Counted from the stretch's first letter, positions 43,053 to 52,823 are shown. The stretch: 64,000 nucleotides of DNA from Bacillus sp. UNC41MFS5 (GCF_000686805.1 NZ_JMLP01000012.1:124001-188000); one strand, 5' to 3'. Made by a program: numbers and translations. Notes: generated by a model from the sequence alone, not told the origin.

Positions 43053-44468
43053 TTAGCTAACTTTTTTCATTTGTTCAACAGTATTATTTAAGGTTGAATG
43101 TTTGCGGCCATATCCAAAATAGACGCATAATCCAATCACAAGCCACACTCCAAAACTAATCCATGTTGTTTTTGGTAACTGAAGCGCTAAGTATCCACAG
43201 AATACAAAAGCTAGAATCGGAATATATGGTACAAATGGAACACGGAATCCAGTCTTTGGTGCTTGCTTGTTTTTACGGAGAAATAGAATTCCTACTGCCA
43301 CCGTCATAAAGGCAAATAACGTTCCGATGTTTGTTAACTCTGCCAGTTTATTCAACGGAATGAATCCAGCAAAAATCGAAACTAGTAAACAAGTAATCCA
43401 TGAATTCGCCATTGGTGTCTGCTTCTTCTTATCAACCTTAGAAAATACTTTTGGTAAGAGGCCATCACGGCTGATTGCATAGAATAAACGAGATTGTCCA
43501 TAAAGCATAACCAATAATACAGTGGTGATACCTGCAATCGCACCTAATGAAATAAAACCTGCTACCCAATCCTGATGAATATAATTAAGTGCAAATGCAA
43601 CAGGATTTTTCACACCTAATTCTTGATAAGGAACAATACCAGTTAAAATTCCAGAAACAATGATATATAGCACGGTACAAACTAGTAAGGATGCAATAAT
43701 ACCAATTGGCATATTCTTTTGCGGATTTTTTACTTCTTCAGCTGCAGTAGCTACAGCATCAAAACCAATATAAGCAAAAAATACGGTTGCTGCACCAGCT
43801 GTAACACCTGAGAAACCAAATGGCATAAATGGTGTCCAGTTTGCAGGCTTTACATACCAAGCACCTACACCAATAAACAATAACACTACTGCCAGTTTAA
43901 TAATTACCATAATCGTATTAAATCGAGCGGATTTCTTAACACCCTGTGTAAGTAGTAATGTAAGAATTAGTACGATTAGGATGGCCGGGACATCAATAAA
44001 TGTCCCGTTTGCTGGATCATACGCACTAGTTAATGCTTTAGGAAAATGAATACCAAACCCTTCGAGCAATCCTTGTAAATAGCCGGACCATCCACTTGCA
44101 ACCGCAGAGCAAGCTAATCCATATTCTAAGATTAAATCCCATCCCAATATCCAGGCAATGAGCTCACCAAATGTTGCGTAACTATAGGTATATGCACTTC
44201 CCGATACTGGAACCGCAGAAGCAAATTCCGCATAACAAAGGGCGGCAAAGACACAAGCTAGTCCAGATAGGATAAAAGATAAAATAAGTGCTGGCCCTGC
44301 ATGTTCTGCGGCAGCAACCCCTGTTAGTACAAATATTCCTGTTCCTATACTAGCCCCAATTCCAAGCATGGATAATTCAAATGCCCCTAAATCTTTCTTT
44401 AAGACTACATCTTTTTGTCCAGCTTCTTGAATGAGGTCCTGAATTGATTTTTTTCTAAATAAATTCAT
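43053..44468 (-). CDS. Amino acid permease, APC superfamily (YfnA/CAT-like)
   Basis: This 471-residue protein has 12 or more spans and the APC signature (GIGASIGTGIFVLTGVAA). Later motifs FFAYIGFDAVATAAEEVKNP and SRLFYAISRDGLLP are typical of the cationic amino acid transporter branch (B. subtilis YfnA). Substrate is not predictable in detail. Two CodY-like boxes precede it, which fits nutrient repression of an amino acid transporter. Confidence 0.9.
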   Translation of the reverse strand: MNLFRKKSIQDLIQEAGQKDVVLKKDLGAFELSMLGIGASIGTGIFVLTGVAAAEHAGPALILSFILSGLACVFAALCYAEFASAVPVSGSAYTYSYATFGELIAWILGWDLILEYGLACSAVASGWSGYLQGLLEGFGIHFPKALTSAYDPANGTFIDVPAILIVLILTLLLTQGVKKSARFNTIMVIIKLAVVLLFIGVGAWYVKPANWTPFMPFGFSGVTAGAATVFFAYIGFDAVATAAEEVKNPQKNMPIGIIASLLVCTVLYIIVSGILTGIVPYQELGVKNPVAFALNYIHQDWVAGFISLGAIAGITTVLLVMLYGQSRLFYAISRDGLLPKVFSKVDKKKQTPMANSWITCLLVSIFAGFIPLNKLAELTNIGTLFAFMTVAVGILFLRKNKQAPKTGFRVPFVPYIPILAFVFCGYLALQLPKTTWISFGVWLVIGLCVYFGYGRKHSTLNNTVEQMKKVS

Positions 44469-44586
44469 TAGCTAAACCTCCATTATTTATGTCGGAATGT
44501 TCTGAAAAAATACCCCGCATAAAATTGTATAAAGAAATTAAAAAATTATATATCGAAATAATATAATTAATTTCGTAAAAAAGCAA

Positions 44587-44618
44587 TATTTTTTGAAAAA
44601 TATAATTATTTGAAAATA
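44587..44618. promoter_or_regulatory. Two CodY-like boxes
   Basis: The 15-mers at 44587-44601 and 44604-44618 each match AATTTTCWGAAAATT at 12 of 15 positions, 120-150 bp before the permease start. The region is very AT-rich, so chance matches are possible. The rest of the 44469-44736 gap shows only AT-rich inverted repeats. Confidence 0.4.
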
Positions 44619-44736
44619 ATACCATGGAAAATACAGTGATTTCTTTCCGCTTTATATACCAAGGTTAAAAGTTTCTACTATATGAGTATAATAAATTAAA
44701 TTTTGAGTTTCAGACCGTTCTGTTTTATTTCCACAA

Positions 44737-44777
44737 AAAAACCGATGACTTCGTAATATTACGAAATCATCGGTTTC
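44737..44777 (-). terminator. Terminator of cstA
   Basis: AAACCGATGA/TCATCGGTTT with an inner TTCGTAAT/ATTACGAA stem is followed on the minus strand by eight T. Confidence 0.88.
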
Positions 44778-44785
44778 ATTATTGT

Positions 44786-46579
44786 TTAAGCAATCTTACT
44801 TTCCAGCTTTACCCGAGGTGAATTCCACATACTAATCCATTTCTTAATAGCTGTAATCATTATAATCATACCTAATAATAACATAATGATAGACAATACC
44901 CCATTCAAGACACTATAACCCGCAGCTGCCTGATTGAGATAAACGTTTTTCACCATCCAATATCCTGCATAGTTTACAGTAACAAAGAGATAAGCTAGCG
45001 GTATCAAGCAGGTCAGCATGTAACGGCGTTTGTCTGCAATACTCAGAATCACTGTCGCACCGACAATTAGGCCAATCGATGCCATTAGTTGATTGGAAAC
45101 ACCAAACAATGCCCAAACAGAACCAATATCCCCAGAGAAGAGCAGGTATCCCCACATAAAACATGCTAATGCACTTGCAAAAATAGATCCTGGAAGCCAA
45201 TCTGTCTTCTTCAGCGGCTTATAGAATTCCCCGAAAAAGTCTTGGATTAAATAACGAGCAACACGAGTTCCTGAGTCGATGGCAGTTAGAATAAATACCG
45301 CTTCGAACATAATAACAAACTGGAAGAAGTATGATGATAGTTTTGCAAACCACGGAATGCCAGTGAAGATATAGGTCATACCTACCGCTAATGTTACGGC
45401 ACCGCCTGTTCTGCCTTCAAGATTAATCCCAATTTCATCAGCAAGTTTTGGCAGTTCCTGTACCTGCATACCAAGTGTCTTAAATACTTCAGGTGTCGAG
45501 TTAATGGCAAAGTAATCTGCCGGCTGAAGGGCTGTTGCCGCAATCAATGCCATAATACCAACCACACACTCTACTAGCATCGCGCCAAAACCAACAACCT
45601 TAATATCAGACCAACGATCAAGCATTTTTGGTGTAGTTCCCGAGCCTACGAAAGCATGGAAACCAGAGATCGCGCCACAAGCAATTGTGATTGAGATAAA
45701 CGGCCAAACAGGTCCGCCCAGAACTGGGCCGCCGCCTGATGTAAATTTTGTGAAAGCAGGCATCTCAATTGCGGGATTAATAATAAATACCCCGATGATG
45801 AGCGCAATAAATACACCAATTTTCATAAAGCTGCTTAAGTAATCACGTGGTGCTAGTAATAGCCATACTGGTAACGCCGCTGCAAAAAACGCATAAATCG
45901 GTAGAATAATAGCTAATGTTTTTGTATCTAATGTCAGCCAATCACCTAATACCGTACCTTGAATGGACGGACCAGCAAATACGCCAACCATTACGAGAAT
46001 AAATCCGACGGTGGATGTTAATTTTAAGTTGCCAGTTTTTTTATAAGCAATTCCTACCAACATCGCAATTGGAATTGTGATTCCCACTGAGAAAGTACCC
46101 CATGGATTGTGTTCAAGTGCATGAAGAACAACCATGGAAAGTCCTGCCATTGTGATGGTAATAATGAATAGCATCGCTAGACCTGTACAAAAACCCGCAA
46201 CAGGCCCCAACTCGTCTTTGGCGACTTCTGATAAGGATTTTCCTTTTTTCCGCATTGATGCAAATAGGACAACTGCATCATGGACTGCTCCGCCAATAAC
46301 TGCCCCAATTAAGAGCCATAATAAACCAGGCAAGTATCCAAATTGTGCTGCAAGGATGGGACCGACAAGTGGTCCTGCTGCAGCGATGGCTGCAAAGTGA
46401 TGACCAAATGTTACCCATTTATTGGTTGGAACATAGTCCTTTCCATCGTTTAATTCATGTGCCGGTGTCTGCTTTGAATCATCTAATTTTAATACCTTTG
46501 CTGCCATGAATGTTCCGTATAAACGATAAGCAATCATTAATATACAGATTGAGCCGATAACAATTGAAACCGCATTCAT
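44786..46579 (-). CDS. cstA: Carbon starvation protein CstA family transporter
   Basis: The 597-residue chain matches B. subtilis CstA length. It has about 16-18 spans and family motifs (HHFAAIAAAGPLVGPILAAQ, GVIGGAVHDAV-like IGGAVHDAVVLF, GFHAFVGSGTTPKML, ESFEAVFILTAIDSGTR-like). Members import pyruvate (BtsT) or peptides. The adjacent lytS-lytT pair resembles BtsS-BtsR, the pyruvate-sensing system that controls btsT. So pyruvate is the best substrate guess. GGAGG precedes the ATG. Confidence 0.92.
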   Translation of the reverse strand: MNAVSIVIGSICILMIAYRLYGTFMAAKVLKLDDSKQTPAHELNDGKDYVPTNKWVTFGHHFAAIAAAGPLVGPILAAQFGYLPGLLWLLIGAVIGGAVHDAVVLFASMRKKGKSLSEVAKDELGPVAGFCTGLAMLFIITITMAGLSMVVLHALEHNPWGTFSVGITIPIAMLVGIAYKKTGNLKLTSTVGFILVMVGVFAGPSIQGTVLGDWLTLDTKTLAIILPIYAFFAAALPVWLLLAPRDYLSSFMKIGVFIALIIGVFIINPAIEMPAFTKFTSGGGPVLGGPVWPFISITIACGAISGFHAFVGSGTTPKMLDRWSDIKVVGFGAMLVECVVGIMALIAATALQPADYFAINSTPEVFKTLGMQVQELPKLADEIGINLEGRTGGAVTLAVGMTYIFTGIPWFAKLSSYFFQFVIMFEAVFILTAIDSGTRVARYLIQDFFGEFYKPLKKTDWLPGSIFASALACFMWGYLLFSGDIGSVWALFGVSNQLMASIGLIVGATVILSIADKRRYMLTCLIPLAYLFVTVNYAGYWMVKNVYLNQAAAGYSVLNGVLSIIMLLLGMIIMITAIKKWISMWNSPRVKLESKIA

Positions 46580-46703
46580 CCTACTCTTACCTCCTACATT
46601 TTTTCTCTTGTCTCTAGCATACCGAAAGAAAACGCTAACATAAGGTTTTCATTCTAAAATGCAAGTTTTAGAGGATGAAAAACAAGAATAATAGAATGAA
46701 ATG

Positions 46704-46738
46704 CAAAAAACAGCTTCTTAAAAACCAAGAAGCTGCTT
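46704..46738 (-). terminator. Terminator of lytST
   Basis: CAGCTTCTT and AAGAAGCTG form a 9-bp stem that includes the lytT stop codon; on the minus strand six T follow. Confidence 0.8.
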
Positions 46739-47467
46739 TAACTCTTTTGTATAGGTTCTGCTTACTGGAACCTTTTCTCCATCCTTCATAATTATGTTGT
46801 AGGTAGAATTAAACCATGGTTCGATCTCGACAATGGCATCAACATTAACTAAATAGGCTCGGTGGACACGAATGATGGATGAATGCTGCAATTTTCTTTC
46901 GAAAGTGACCAGCGAATCACTGACAGAGTACTTTGTATTCTCTATGGCAATGACTGTTCTCCCCTCATTTGTACCAATATAGAGTATGTCACTAATGTTT
47001 ACGATTACAATTTTTTCATCAATTGTGATCGCGAGCTTTTCTGACCTTTCATTTCCAAGATTATGTTTCTGACTAGAAAAAGGAATTGCTTGTTTCTGAT
47101 TTTCTATTAGCTTATATAACTTATCAATCGTTTGTAAGACTCTCTTTTCTTCAAAAGGTTTTAAGATATAGTCAATAGCATTTAATTCAAAAGCCTGGAG
47201 AGCATATTCATCAAATGCCGTCGCAAAGACAATGAATGGAGGATGATTAAGTCTATTTATATGTGCAGCAATTTCGATACCACTTTCATCAGCCAGCTGG
47301 ATATCTAAAAAAATCACATCCAGGTCGAGGTTACTTATTTTTTCTATCGCGCTTTCAACACAATCCGATTCCCCTACGATCTCAATCTGTTTGCTTCGTT
47401 TGAGAAGATAGGCCAATTCATCTCTTGCTAATGGTTCATCATCCACAACAAAGGCCTTTAACAACAT
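46718..47467 (-). CDS. lytT: LytTR-family response regulator LytT
   Basis: The product is about 249 residues. The receiver domain starts LLKAFVVDDEPLARDEL with acceptor Asp in VIFLDIQLADESG; a LytTR DNA-binding domain follows (residues about 140-245, with HRAYLVNVDAIVEIEPW and VPVSRTYTKELK). The ATG 47467 follows the lytS stop by two nt, using GTGGGGTGAGG as ribosome site. LytTR regulators bind direct repeats upstream of transport genes; cstA is the adjacent candidate target. Confidence 0.93.
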   Translation of the reverse strand: MLLKAFVVDDEPLARDELAYLLKRSKQIEIVGESDCVESAIEKISNLDLDVIFLDIQLADESGIEIAAHINRLNHPPFIVFATAFDEYALQAFELNAIDYILKPFEEKRVLQTIDKLYKLIENQKQAIPFSSQKHNLGNERSEKLAITIDEKIVIVNISDILYIGTNEGRTVIAIENTKYSVSDSLVTFERKLQHSSIIRVHRAYLVNVDAIVEIEPWFNSTYNIIMKDGEKVPVSRTYTKELKQLLGF

Positions 47468-47469
47468 CC

Positions 47470-49221
47470 TCACCCCACTTTTTGTTGTTGTGTTAACGGT
47501 AGTGTAATTGATACTTTCGTTCCTTTATTCAAGTTGCTTTCTATTTGGAATGAAGCAGTTTGACCATAAATTTCTTCGATTCGCTTTTTGATATTCCAGA
47601 GTGCTGTTCCTGTTCCACCAGAAGAATCTACTGTTTGGTTACCCAGAGTACCAAGCAGCTCAGTTGAGATCCCCTTTCCATCATCTTTTGTTAGAAGGAC
47701 CATGTTCTCCCCTTCCTGATAAGCGCGAACCAAAACTGTCCCACTTTTAGCTTTTGGAAAAGCATATCGAATCGCGTTTTCAACCAGCGGCTGCAACGTA
47801 AATGGCGGAACCAGTACTCTTTCTAACGCTGGATCAATATCTAATTCAACATGATAACGGTCTGGAAAGCGTGCTTGCTCAATGGTTAGGTAAGCTTCAA
47901 TATGTTCAAGTTCTTTTTCAAGCGGTATGAGCATTTGCCTTGCCCCTTGAAGATTACTTCGGAAGAAGGTACTAAGTTTGATTAATAGACTCCTAGCTTT
48001 ATCAGCATCTGTACGAATCAGGCTTGAAATGGTATTTATGGCATTAAATAAGAAATGTGGATGGACTTGTGCCTGCAACGCCTTAATCTCCGCATCTTTT
48101 AATAATCTTCTTTGTATTTCCAGTTCAGCCATTTCCAATTGGACTGAAAATAGGTTGCTCAATCCTTCTGCCAATTCTTGCTCAACACGGTCAAGTTTAC
48201 TAGAATCAGTGAAATACAACTTTAGTGTCCCTACGGTTTTAGTATGAATCCTTAATGGCAAGACGATGGCTGCCTGCAAAGGGCAGTTTGGATTAAAGCA
48301 TTGAATTTCGTGTGCAGTCTTTGCAATCGTGATTCTTCCTTGTTCCAGCACCGTCTTCGTTAATTCGGTTGCCATATTTCCTGAGGGAATATGATGGTCT
48401 GAGCCTGTACCCACATGAGCAAGAACATGGGTCTGATCTGTAATCGAAATGGCATCCGCATTGGTCCAATTAAGAATTATTTCGGCTGCTTTTGTACATG
48501 AATCCACATTTAAACCCTGTCTGAAGAACGGCAGTGTTTGATTGGCAATATACAACGCTTTATGTGTTTGAAGCGCCTTCATTCGTTCTTGCTCTTGAAG
48601 AATCTCCTGTATAATTAACACAAATAGAAGGGTCCCGAAACCATTAATCACAATCATTGGGAGGGCAATCACCTCAACCAGATTCACGGCCTCGTTATAT
48701 GGTCTGGCTATTAAAAGAATAATCCCCATCTGAACGCATTCCATGAATATTCCCATGATTACGGCTTTCCAGGGTGAATTTCCTTCTTGGATCTTAAACC
48801 GTTTGCTTAAGAAACCTGTAACAACCCCAGCCATAATCGTTGATAGGGCACAAGCCTCAGCAGTAAAACCGCCTAAAGTCAGGCGGTGGATTCCAGCAAT
48901 TAACCCGACCCCAATACCAACTATAGGTCCGCCAAGTAAACCACCAATTGTTACTCCCATAATCCTAGTATTAGCAATGGCACTTTCATTGTCCATATTT
49001 GTCAGCCAGTCCTGGGAGGTAATCGTCCCATGTCCTATCTCTACACCCGTGTAGTTGCTGATGACTCCGAAGGCACCGAAAATTGCAATCAGCGCTGCTT
49101 TAGCGGTAATTCCGTGTTCATTATGTATAATTTGACGGAATGATTTCATCCTTGAGAGAAGAAACGCTACTATGATAAGAATACCAACACGTTCAAGCAT
49201 GAGAGGCAATAATTCAATCAT
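47470..49221 (-). CDS. lytS: Sensor histidine kinase LytS
   Basis: The product is 583 residues. A 5TM-LYT membrane sensor (about 1-200), a GAF domain (about 230-365) and a His_kinase domain (HPHFLFNAINTISSLIRT) with HATPase (KDDGKGIS, GTALWNIKKRIEEIYG) follow in order. LytS/BtsS-type kinases respond to extracellular pyruvate. It is coupled to lytT and divergent from nothing; cstA is downstream after a terminator. Confidence 0.94.
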   Translation of the reverse strand: MIELLPLMLERVGILIIVAFLLSRMKSFRQIIHNEHGITAKAALIAIFGAFGVISNYTGVEIGHGTITSQDWLTNMDNESAIANTRIMGVTIGGLLGGPIVGIGVGLIAGIHRLTLGGFTAEACALSTIMAGVVTGFLSKRFKIQEGNSPWKAVIMGIFMECVQMGIILLIARPYNEAVNLVEVIALPMIVINGFGTLLFVLIIQEILQEQERMKALQTHKALYIANQTLPFFRQGLNVDSCTKAAEIILNWTNADAISITDQTHVLAHVGTGSDHHIPSGNMATELTKTVLEQGRITIAKTAHEIQCFNPNCPLQAAIVLPLRIHTKTVGTLKLYFTDSSKLDRVEQELAEGLSNLFSVQLEMAELEIQRRLLKDAEIKALQAQVHPHFLFNAINTISSLIRTDADKARSLLIKLSTFFRSNLQGARQMLIPLEKELEHIEAYLTIEQARFPDRYHVELDIDPALERVLVPPFTLQPLVENAIRYAFPKAKSGTVLVRAYQEGENMVLLTKDDGKGISTELLGTLGNQTVDSSGGTGTALWNIKKRIEEIYGQTASFQIESNLNKGTKVSITLPLTQQQKVG

Positions 49222-49282
49222 GGTATCTCACCTTTCGTCTATACTTCCCTACTACAGTACCAAAAAAATAAACCAACTGTCT

Positions 49283-49732
49283 CTAGCGAGTTTTTCCCGT
49301 AAAACTCCCATAATAAATATAACATTTTCGATCTTCATCAATCTCCCTTGAATCTAGGTTGAATTCCAACCACTTTCCATCTCTTTGGATGTAAATAAAA
49401 TCGGAATGAAGAAGAGTCAGCACTTCTTCATGATTCCAAACTTCCTTTTGCTCGATAAGAACAGACCCGTTTCTTTGAAGCTCTCTCACCTCAAAACCTA
49501 TATGTGAATAATTTTTCTCCGTGACATCCGTGTAGGCATCTTCTTTTTTTACATAAAGGACAGTCGTTCCATCAGGATCGATGGCAGTGGCCGTTACCAC
49601 ATACGTTTCTCCTTCTTTCACGAAGTATTCACATGACATTCTTGCTACAGCCTCACTCACCGTCAAGTGTTGATAATTCCAAAGGGCAGGAAACTTTTGA
49701 TATTCGTCATCCTTTCGATATTCCAACCTCAA
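49283..49732 (-). CDS. Hypothetical protein, about 147-149 aa
   Basis: A soluble, charged protein without signal, spans or recognisable motif; it contains two Cys (MSCEYF, RKCYIYYGS). The start is uncertain: TTG codons at 49732 and 49726 are in frame but neither has a well-spaced ribosome site. The frame is open over the whole length and lies in a compact gene order, so it is likely real. No family recognised. Confidence 0.55.
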   Translation of the reverse strand: MRLEYRKDDEYQKFPALWNYQHLTVSEAVARMSCEYFVKEGETYVVTATAIDPDGTTVLYVKKEDAYTDVTEKNYSHIGFEVRELQRNGSVLIEQKEVWNHEEVLTLLHSDFIYIQRDGKWLEFNLDSREIDEDRKCYIYYGSFTGKTR

Positions 49733-49825
49733 ATTTCATCACTCTTTCTTTTTCTTTTCATTTTACCATTGTTTTCCCAAGGTTTGCTTTTATAATTAGA
49801 TTATCAATTAAAAAAGGAGCGTGAA

Positions 49826-50140
49826 ATGGTGAAGAAAACCCAATGGTTAGTGACTGGTGTCATCACTTCACTCGTAGCCGGCACCCTTTCTGGCTGTTCA
49901 AGCGATCGCCCGCCCAAGCCAGACGACAGCACCTGCCGAGACTGGGACTGGGACGATGATCAAGGGGTTTGGGAATGTGATGATACCCATTCGTCCCATT
50001 ATGGTCATTATTTTTATGGAGGAAGTTATTATCGCAATAAATCATCACTCTTGAAATCCTCGGCTTATAAGTCCTACAAATCCTCATCGAGCTTTAAAGG
50101 TGGTTTCGGAAGTGGGTCAAAGGGTGGTTTCGGAGGATAA
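49826..50140 (+). CDS. Small lipoprotein, YgiB/YjfM-like (DUF1190-type context)
   Basis: The product is 104 residues. A lipoprotein signal with lipobox LSGC (Cys23) leads into an acidic Trp/Asp-rich part (CRDWDWDDDQGVWECDD) and a Ser/Gly/Lys/Tyr-rich low-complexity tail ending in GGFGG. AAGGAG precedes the ATG. It is first of a three-gene operon with a glutathionylspermidine-synthase-like gene and a DUF350 gene, the same partners as E. coli YgiB/YjfM. Confidence 0.75.
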   Translation: MVKKTQWLVTGVITSLVAGTLSGCSSDRPPKPDDSTCRDWDWDDDQGVWECDDTHSSHYGHYFYGGSYYRNKSSLLKSSAYKSYKSSSSFKGGFGSGSKGGFGG

Positions 50141-50142
50141 AT

Positions 50143-51375
50143 ATGTCGCAGTATTCACTGAAAAGAAGAAGTTTTTATTCGCAATTCCCAACCTTTTGGT
50201 CTGATTTATACGAAGGCGAGTACAGCCTATATCACGTTTATCCTATTTCTGAACAAACCAACAAGCGATTACATGAAGCAACGGAGCGAATGGGTATCGT
50301 TTTTTTCAAAACTGCTCGTCTTTTACGGAGTCTTACAGATGAACAACTCCTTGAATTTGGATTTCCACCGGCGAGTCTCCCATTTTTGAGGTTAAAAAAT
50401 CTTTACCCTGAAACGATTATTGGCAGATTTGATTTTGTATTAACTGAGAATGGGTTCAAATTGCTGGAGTTCAACAGTGATACACCCACGTTTATTGTCG
50501 AATGTTTTCATATGAACGAACAGGTTTGCAAGGAATTTGGTTATCCGGATCCAAATGGCGGCGGAGAACGACTGCTTTCATCAGGAATTACACGTGCAGT
50601 GCTCGAGGCATCGAAAGGAAAACGAGATCCTAACGTTGTGTTCACAGCCCATTCTGACCATATTGAAGACTGGAATACCGTTCAATATTTAAGCAAGTTG
50701 TGTCAGGTTAACAATCGGACCGTACCATTGTCCGCACTTCGAATTATAGACGGTATCCTTGTTGATGAGGAGGATTATCCAATTGATGTATTGTATCGCC
50801 AAACCTATCCACTTGAACATCTGGTTAACGACCGGGACCCAATAACAGGAGATTTAGTTGGAATCGAATTATTACACCTGGTCAAGGCAGAGAAACTTTC
50901 CATGTTAAATCCTGTCTCCGCCTTTTTGCTGCAGCCAAAGTCAATCCAATGCTTAATTTGGGGGTTGGCGGAACAGGGCGCCTATTTTACAACGGAAGAG
51001 CAGGCGTGGATTAAAGAATATATGCTTCCCACGTACTTTGAAGCAGAGGAATTTTCCGGGCAGAGCGCTTATGTTCAAAAACCAACGTTCGGCAGAGAGG
51101 GAGACACGGTAACGATTTGGGATCAACATGCCAATGTAACTGCTCAAAATACCTTCCAAACCTATAAAGAGGAAGTTTCTGTCTTTCAACAGTATGTCCC
51201 TCTCCCTACTGTTTCACTGGAAACAGAAAAGGGAATCGAAGAACTTTCATTAGTATTCGGATCATTTCTTATTGCAGGTAAAGCCAGTTGTATCGGCATT
51301 CGCGCTGGCGGAAAAATTACAGGGAACGAATCTTATTTTTTACCAGTAGGTATTCAAAAACAGGGGGGAATGTAA
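50143..51375 (+). CDS. Glutathionylspermidine synthetase-like ATP-grasp protein
   Basis: The product is 410 residues, matching the pre-ATP-grasp/ATP-grasp synthetase half of GspS (as in YgiC/YjfC). Motifs visible include FDFVLTENGFKLLEFNSDTP, QKPTFGREGDTV and QQYVPLPTVSLE. Bacillus generally makes bacillithiol, not glutathione, so the real substrate is probably a different carboxyl-amine ligation. GGAGG precedes the ATG. It lies 2 bp after the lipoprotein gene and abuts the DUF350 gene. Confidence 0.88.
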   Translation: MSQYSLKRRSFYSQFPTFWSDLYEGEYSLYHVYPISEQTNKRLHEATERMGIVFFKTARLLRSLTDEQLLEFGFPPASLPFLRLKNLYPETIIGRFDFVLTENGFKLLEFNSDTPTFIVECFHMNEQVCKEFGYPDPNGGGERLLSSGITRAVLEASKGKRDPNVVFTAHSDHIEDWNTVQYLSKLCQVNNRTVPLSALRIIDGILVDEEDYPIDVLYRQTYPLEHLVNDRDPITGDLVGIELLHLVKAEKLSMLNPVSAFLLQPKSIQCLIWGLAEQGAYFTTEEQAWIKEYMLPTYFEAEEFSGQSAYVQKPTFGREGDTVTIWDQHANVTAQNTFQTYKEEVSVFQQYVPLPTVSLETEKGIEELSLVFGSFLIAGKASCIGIRAGGKITGNESYFLPVGIQKQGGM

Positions 51376-51762
51376 ATGACAAATTTCTTATTATATTTAG
51401 CCATTTCAATTGGTCTATTATTCGTAGGACTGGTTCTTATGGAAGTAACCACCAAGGTCAAGGAGTTTTCCTTAATGGCGAAAGGAAATAAGGCAGCGAG
51501 TTATGTCCTGGGCGGAAGACTTCTTGGGCTTGCCATTGTCTTGTACTCTACTGCTGCTAATTCCATTTCACTTATGGATATGGCGGTATGGGGAGGAATT
51601 GGAATTGCGGCCCAGATTGTGGTCTTTTACCTGGCTGAATGGCTGACACCTCGATTTAACGTAAGTCAAAGTATCGAGGAAGATAACCAGGCAGTTGGGC
51701 TTTTTCTCATGTTACTCTCAGTATCGATCGGTATCGTTATTGCTGGATGTCTAACCTATTAA
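51376..51762 (+). CDS. DUF350 membrane protein (YjfL-like)
   Basis: The 128-residue product has four spans. DUF350 proteins usually occur as tandem two-span units; the family is found with GspS-like synthetases in many bacteria. The ATG follows directly on the upstream stop, with GGGGGG as ribosome site. Function unknown; a membrane partner of the lipoprotein and the ligase is a reasonable guess. Confidence 0.85.
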   Translation: MTNFLLYLAISIGLLFVGLVLMEVTTKVKEFSLMAKGNKAASYVLGGRLLGLAIVLYSTAANSISLMDMAVWGGIGIAAQIVVFYLAEWLTPRFNVSQSIEEDNQAVGLFLMLLSVSIGIVIAGCLTY

Positions 51763-51792
51763 AAAAACGCATCTCGAGGATGCGTTTTTTTG
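51761..51792. terminator. Bidirectional terminator
   Basis: AAAAAACGCATC pairs perfectly with GATGCGTTTTTT across a short TCGA-centred loop, between converging genes. Confidence 0.9.
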
Positions 51793-51794
51793 TT

Positions 51795-52823
51795 TTAAAG
51801 TGAATGATATGTATTCTTATCGCAGATCACAAACAACCGTGCCTCTTTAGGTATGGGTTCACTCCATTTTTTTAAAATATTTAAATCACTTCGATCGGCA
51901 ATAAGCTGGGCACCCTTTTTCTTGAGGGACTCATAAGCATCTCCGTATGTCTTCCAGTCGAATCTTACTTCCACTTCCCATAAATCACTTCCCCCATCCC
52001 CATCCTTACGACTTAATAATTGTGTAAACAAATGGCTGGCCCCTTTTGTCTGCGCAGATTTTGCCATCAGGTTAGATACTGATTCATGAGAAAGAATAAA
52101 TTCATCAATTTTGACATGTTTGAAGTTGCCGACATGCTTTTCATTTAGTATCTCTGCAATTGTATAAATATTTTTTTCCGTCCCTTCATCATATCGCTCG
52201 ATCGAGGACGCGGTTAAAAGCGTTTTCCCATCTGCTAAATCCGCATTATTGATGCCATCCGGAGCAAAAAGCAGTACCGCTTTTGAACTTTCAATTTTCG
52301 CCCTTTTTAAGGTATCTTCATCCGTTGGACTCCCCTGAATATACAGAAACCTTTCATGTTCATATGGTGTCTTCTCTAATTCATCAATTAACACGACTTC
52401 CGTTTTGTTATCACCAATAAAAAGCTCCTTGATCGTGTTTTTACTTTTGGCGGTCCAGCCGACCACGACATAATGATTTTCTCCCCTAAAAGTCATTCTT
52501 CCTTCCTCCTTCATCCGTTTGTACTGTGTCACAGTATCGACAATCATCCCAATGACCACACCAAAAAGCCCAATTCCCGCTGTATAGACAATAACCATCG
52601 CCCAAATTCTTCCTAACTGTGTCGTTGGGTACACGTCTCCGTAGCCTACTGTGGTCATTGTCGTTAGAATCCACCAAACGGCATGGAAGGTGCTTTCAAA
52701 TGTTGTCGGTTCAAGTACTTTCATAACTACGGCATTTATAAAAATATAAAGCGTTGTTACTAACAACACCGTCCGGTACCGATATTTAGATGCCGTTAGA
52801 AACAATCTTCGAAAAAATATCAT
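51795..52823 (-). CDS. Two-span potassium channel with RCK domain (YugO-like)
   Basis: The product is 342 residues. Two spans flank a pore loop with selectivity filter TTVGYGDVYP; a cytoplasmic RCK/TrkA-N domain follows (HYVVVGWTAKSKNTIKEL, then LLFAPDGINNADLADGKT). Length and layout match B. subtilis YugO, the K+ channel of biofilm electrical signalling. B. subtilis yugO is preceded by mstX; no mistic-like gene is present here. A -10-like TATAAT lies about 50 bp before the ATG. Confidence 0.88.
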   Translation of the reverse strand: MIFFRRLFLTASKYRYRTVLLVTTLYIFINAVVMKVLEPTTFESTFHAVWWILTTMTTVGYGDVYPTTQLGRIWAMVIVYTAGIGLFGVVIGMIVDTVTQYKRMKEEGRMTFRGENHYVVVGWTAKSKNTIKELFIGDNKTEVVLIDELEKTPYEHERFLYIQGSPTDEDTLKRAKIESSKAVLLFAPDGINNADLADGKTLLTASSIERYDEGTEKNIYTIAEILNEKHVGNFKHVKIDEFILSHESVSNLMAKSAQTKGASHLFTQLLSRKDGDGGSDLWEVEVRFDWKTYGDAYESLKKKGAQLIADRSDLNILKKWSEPIPKEARLFVICDKNTYHSL

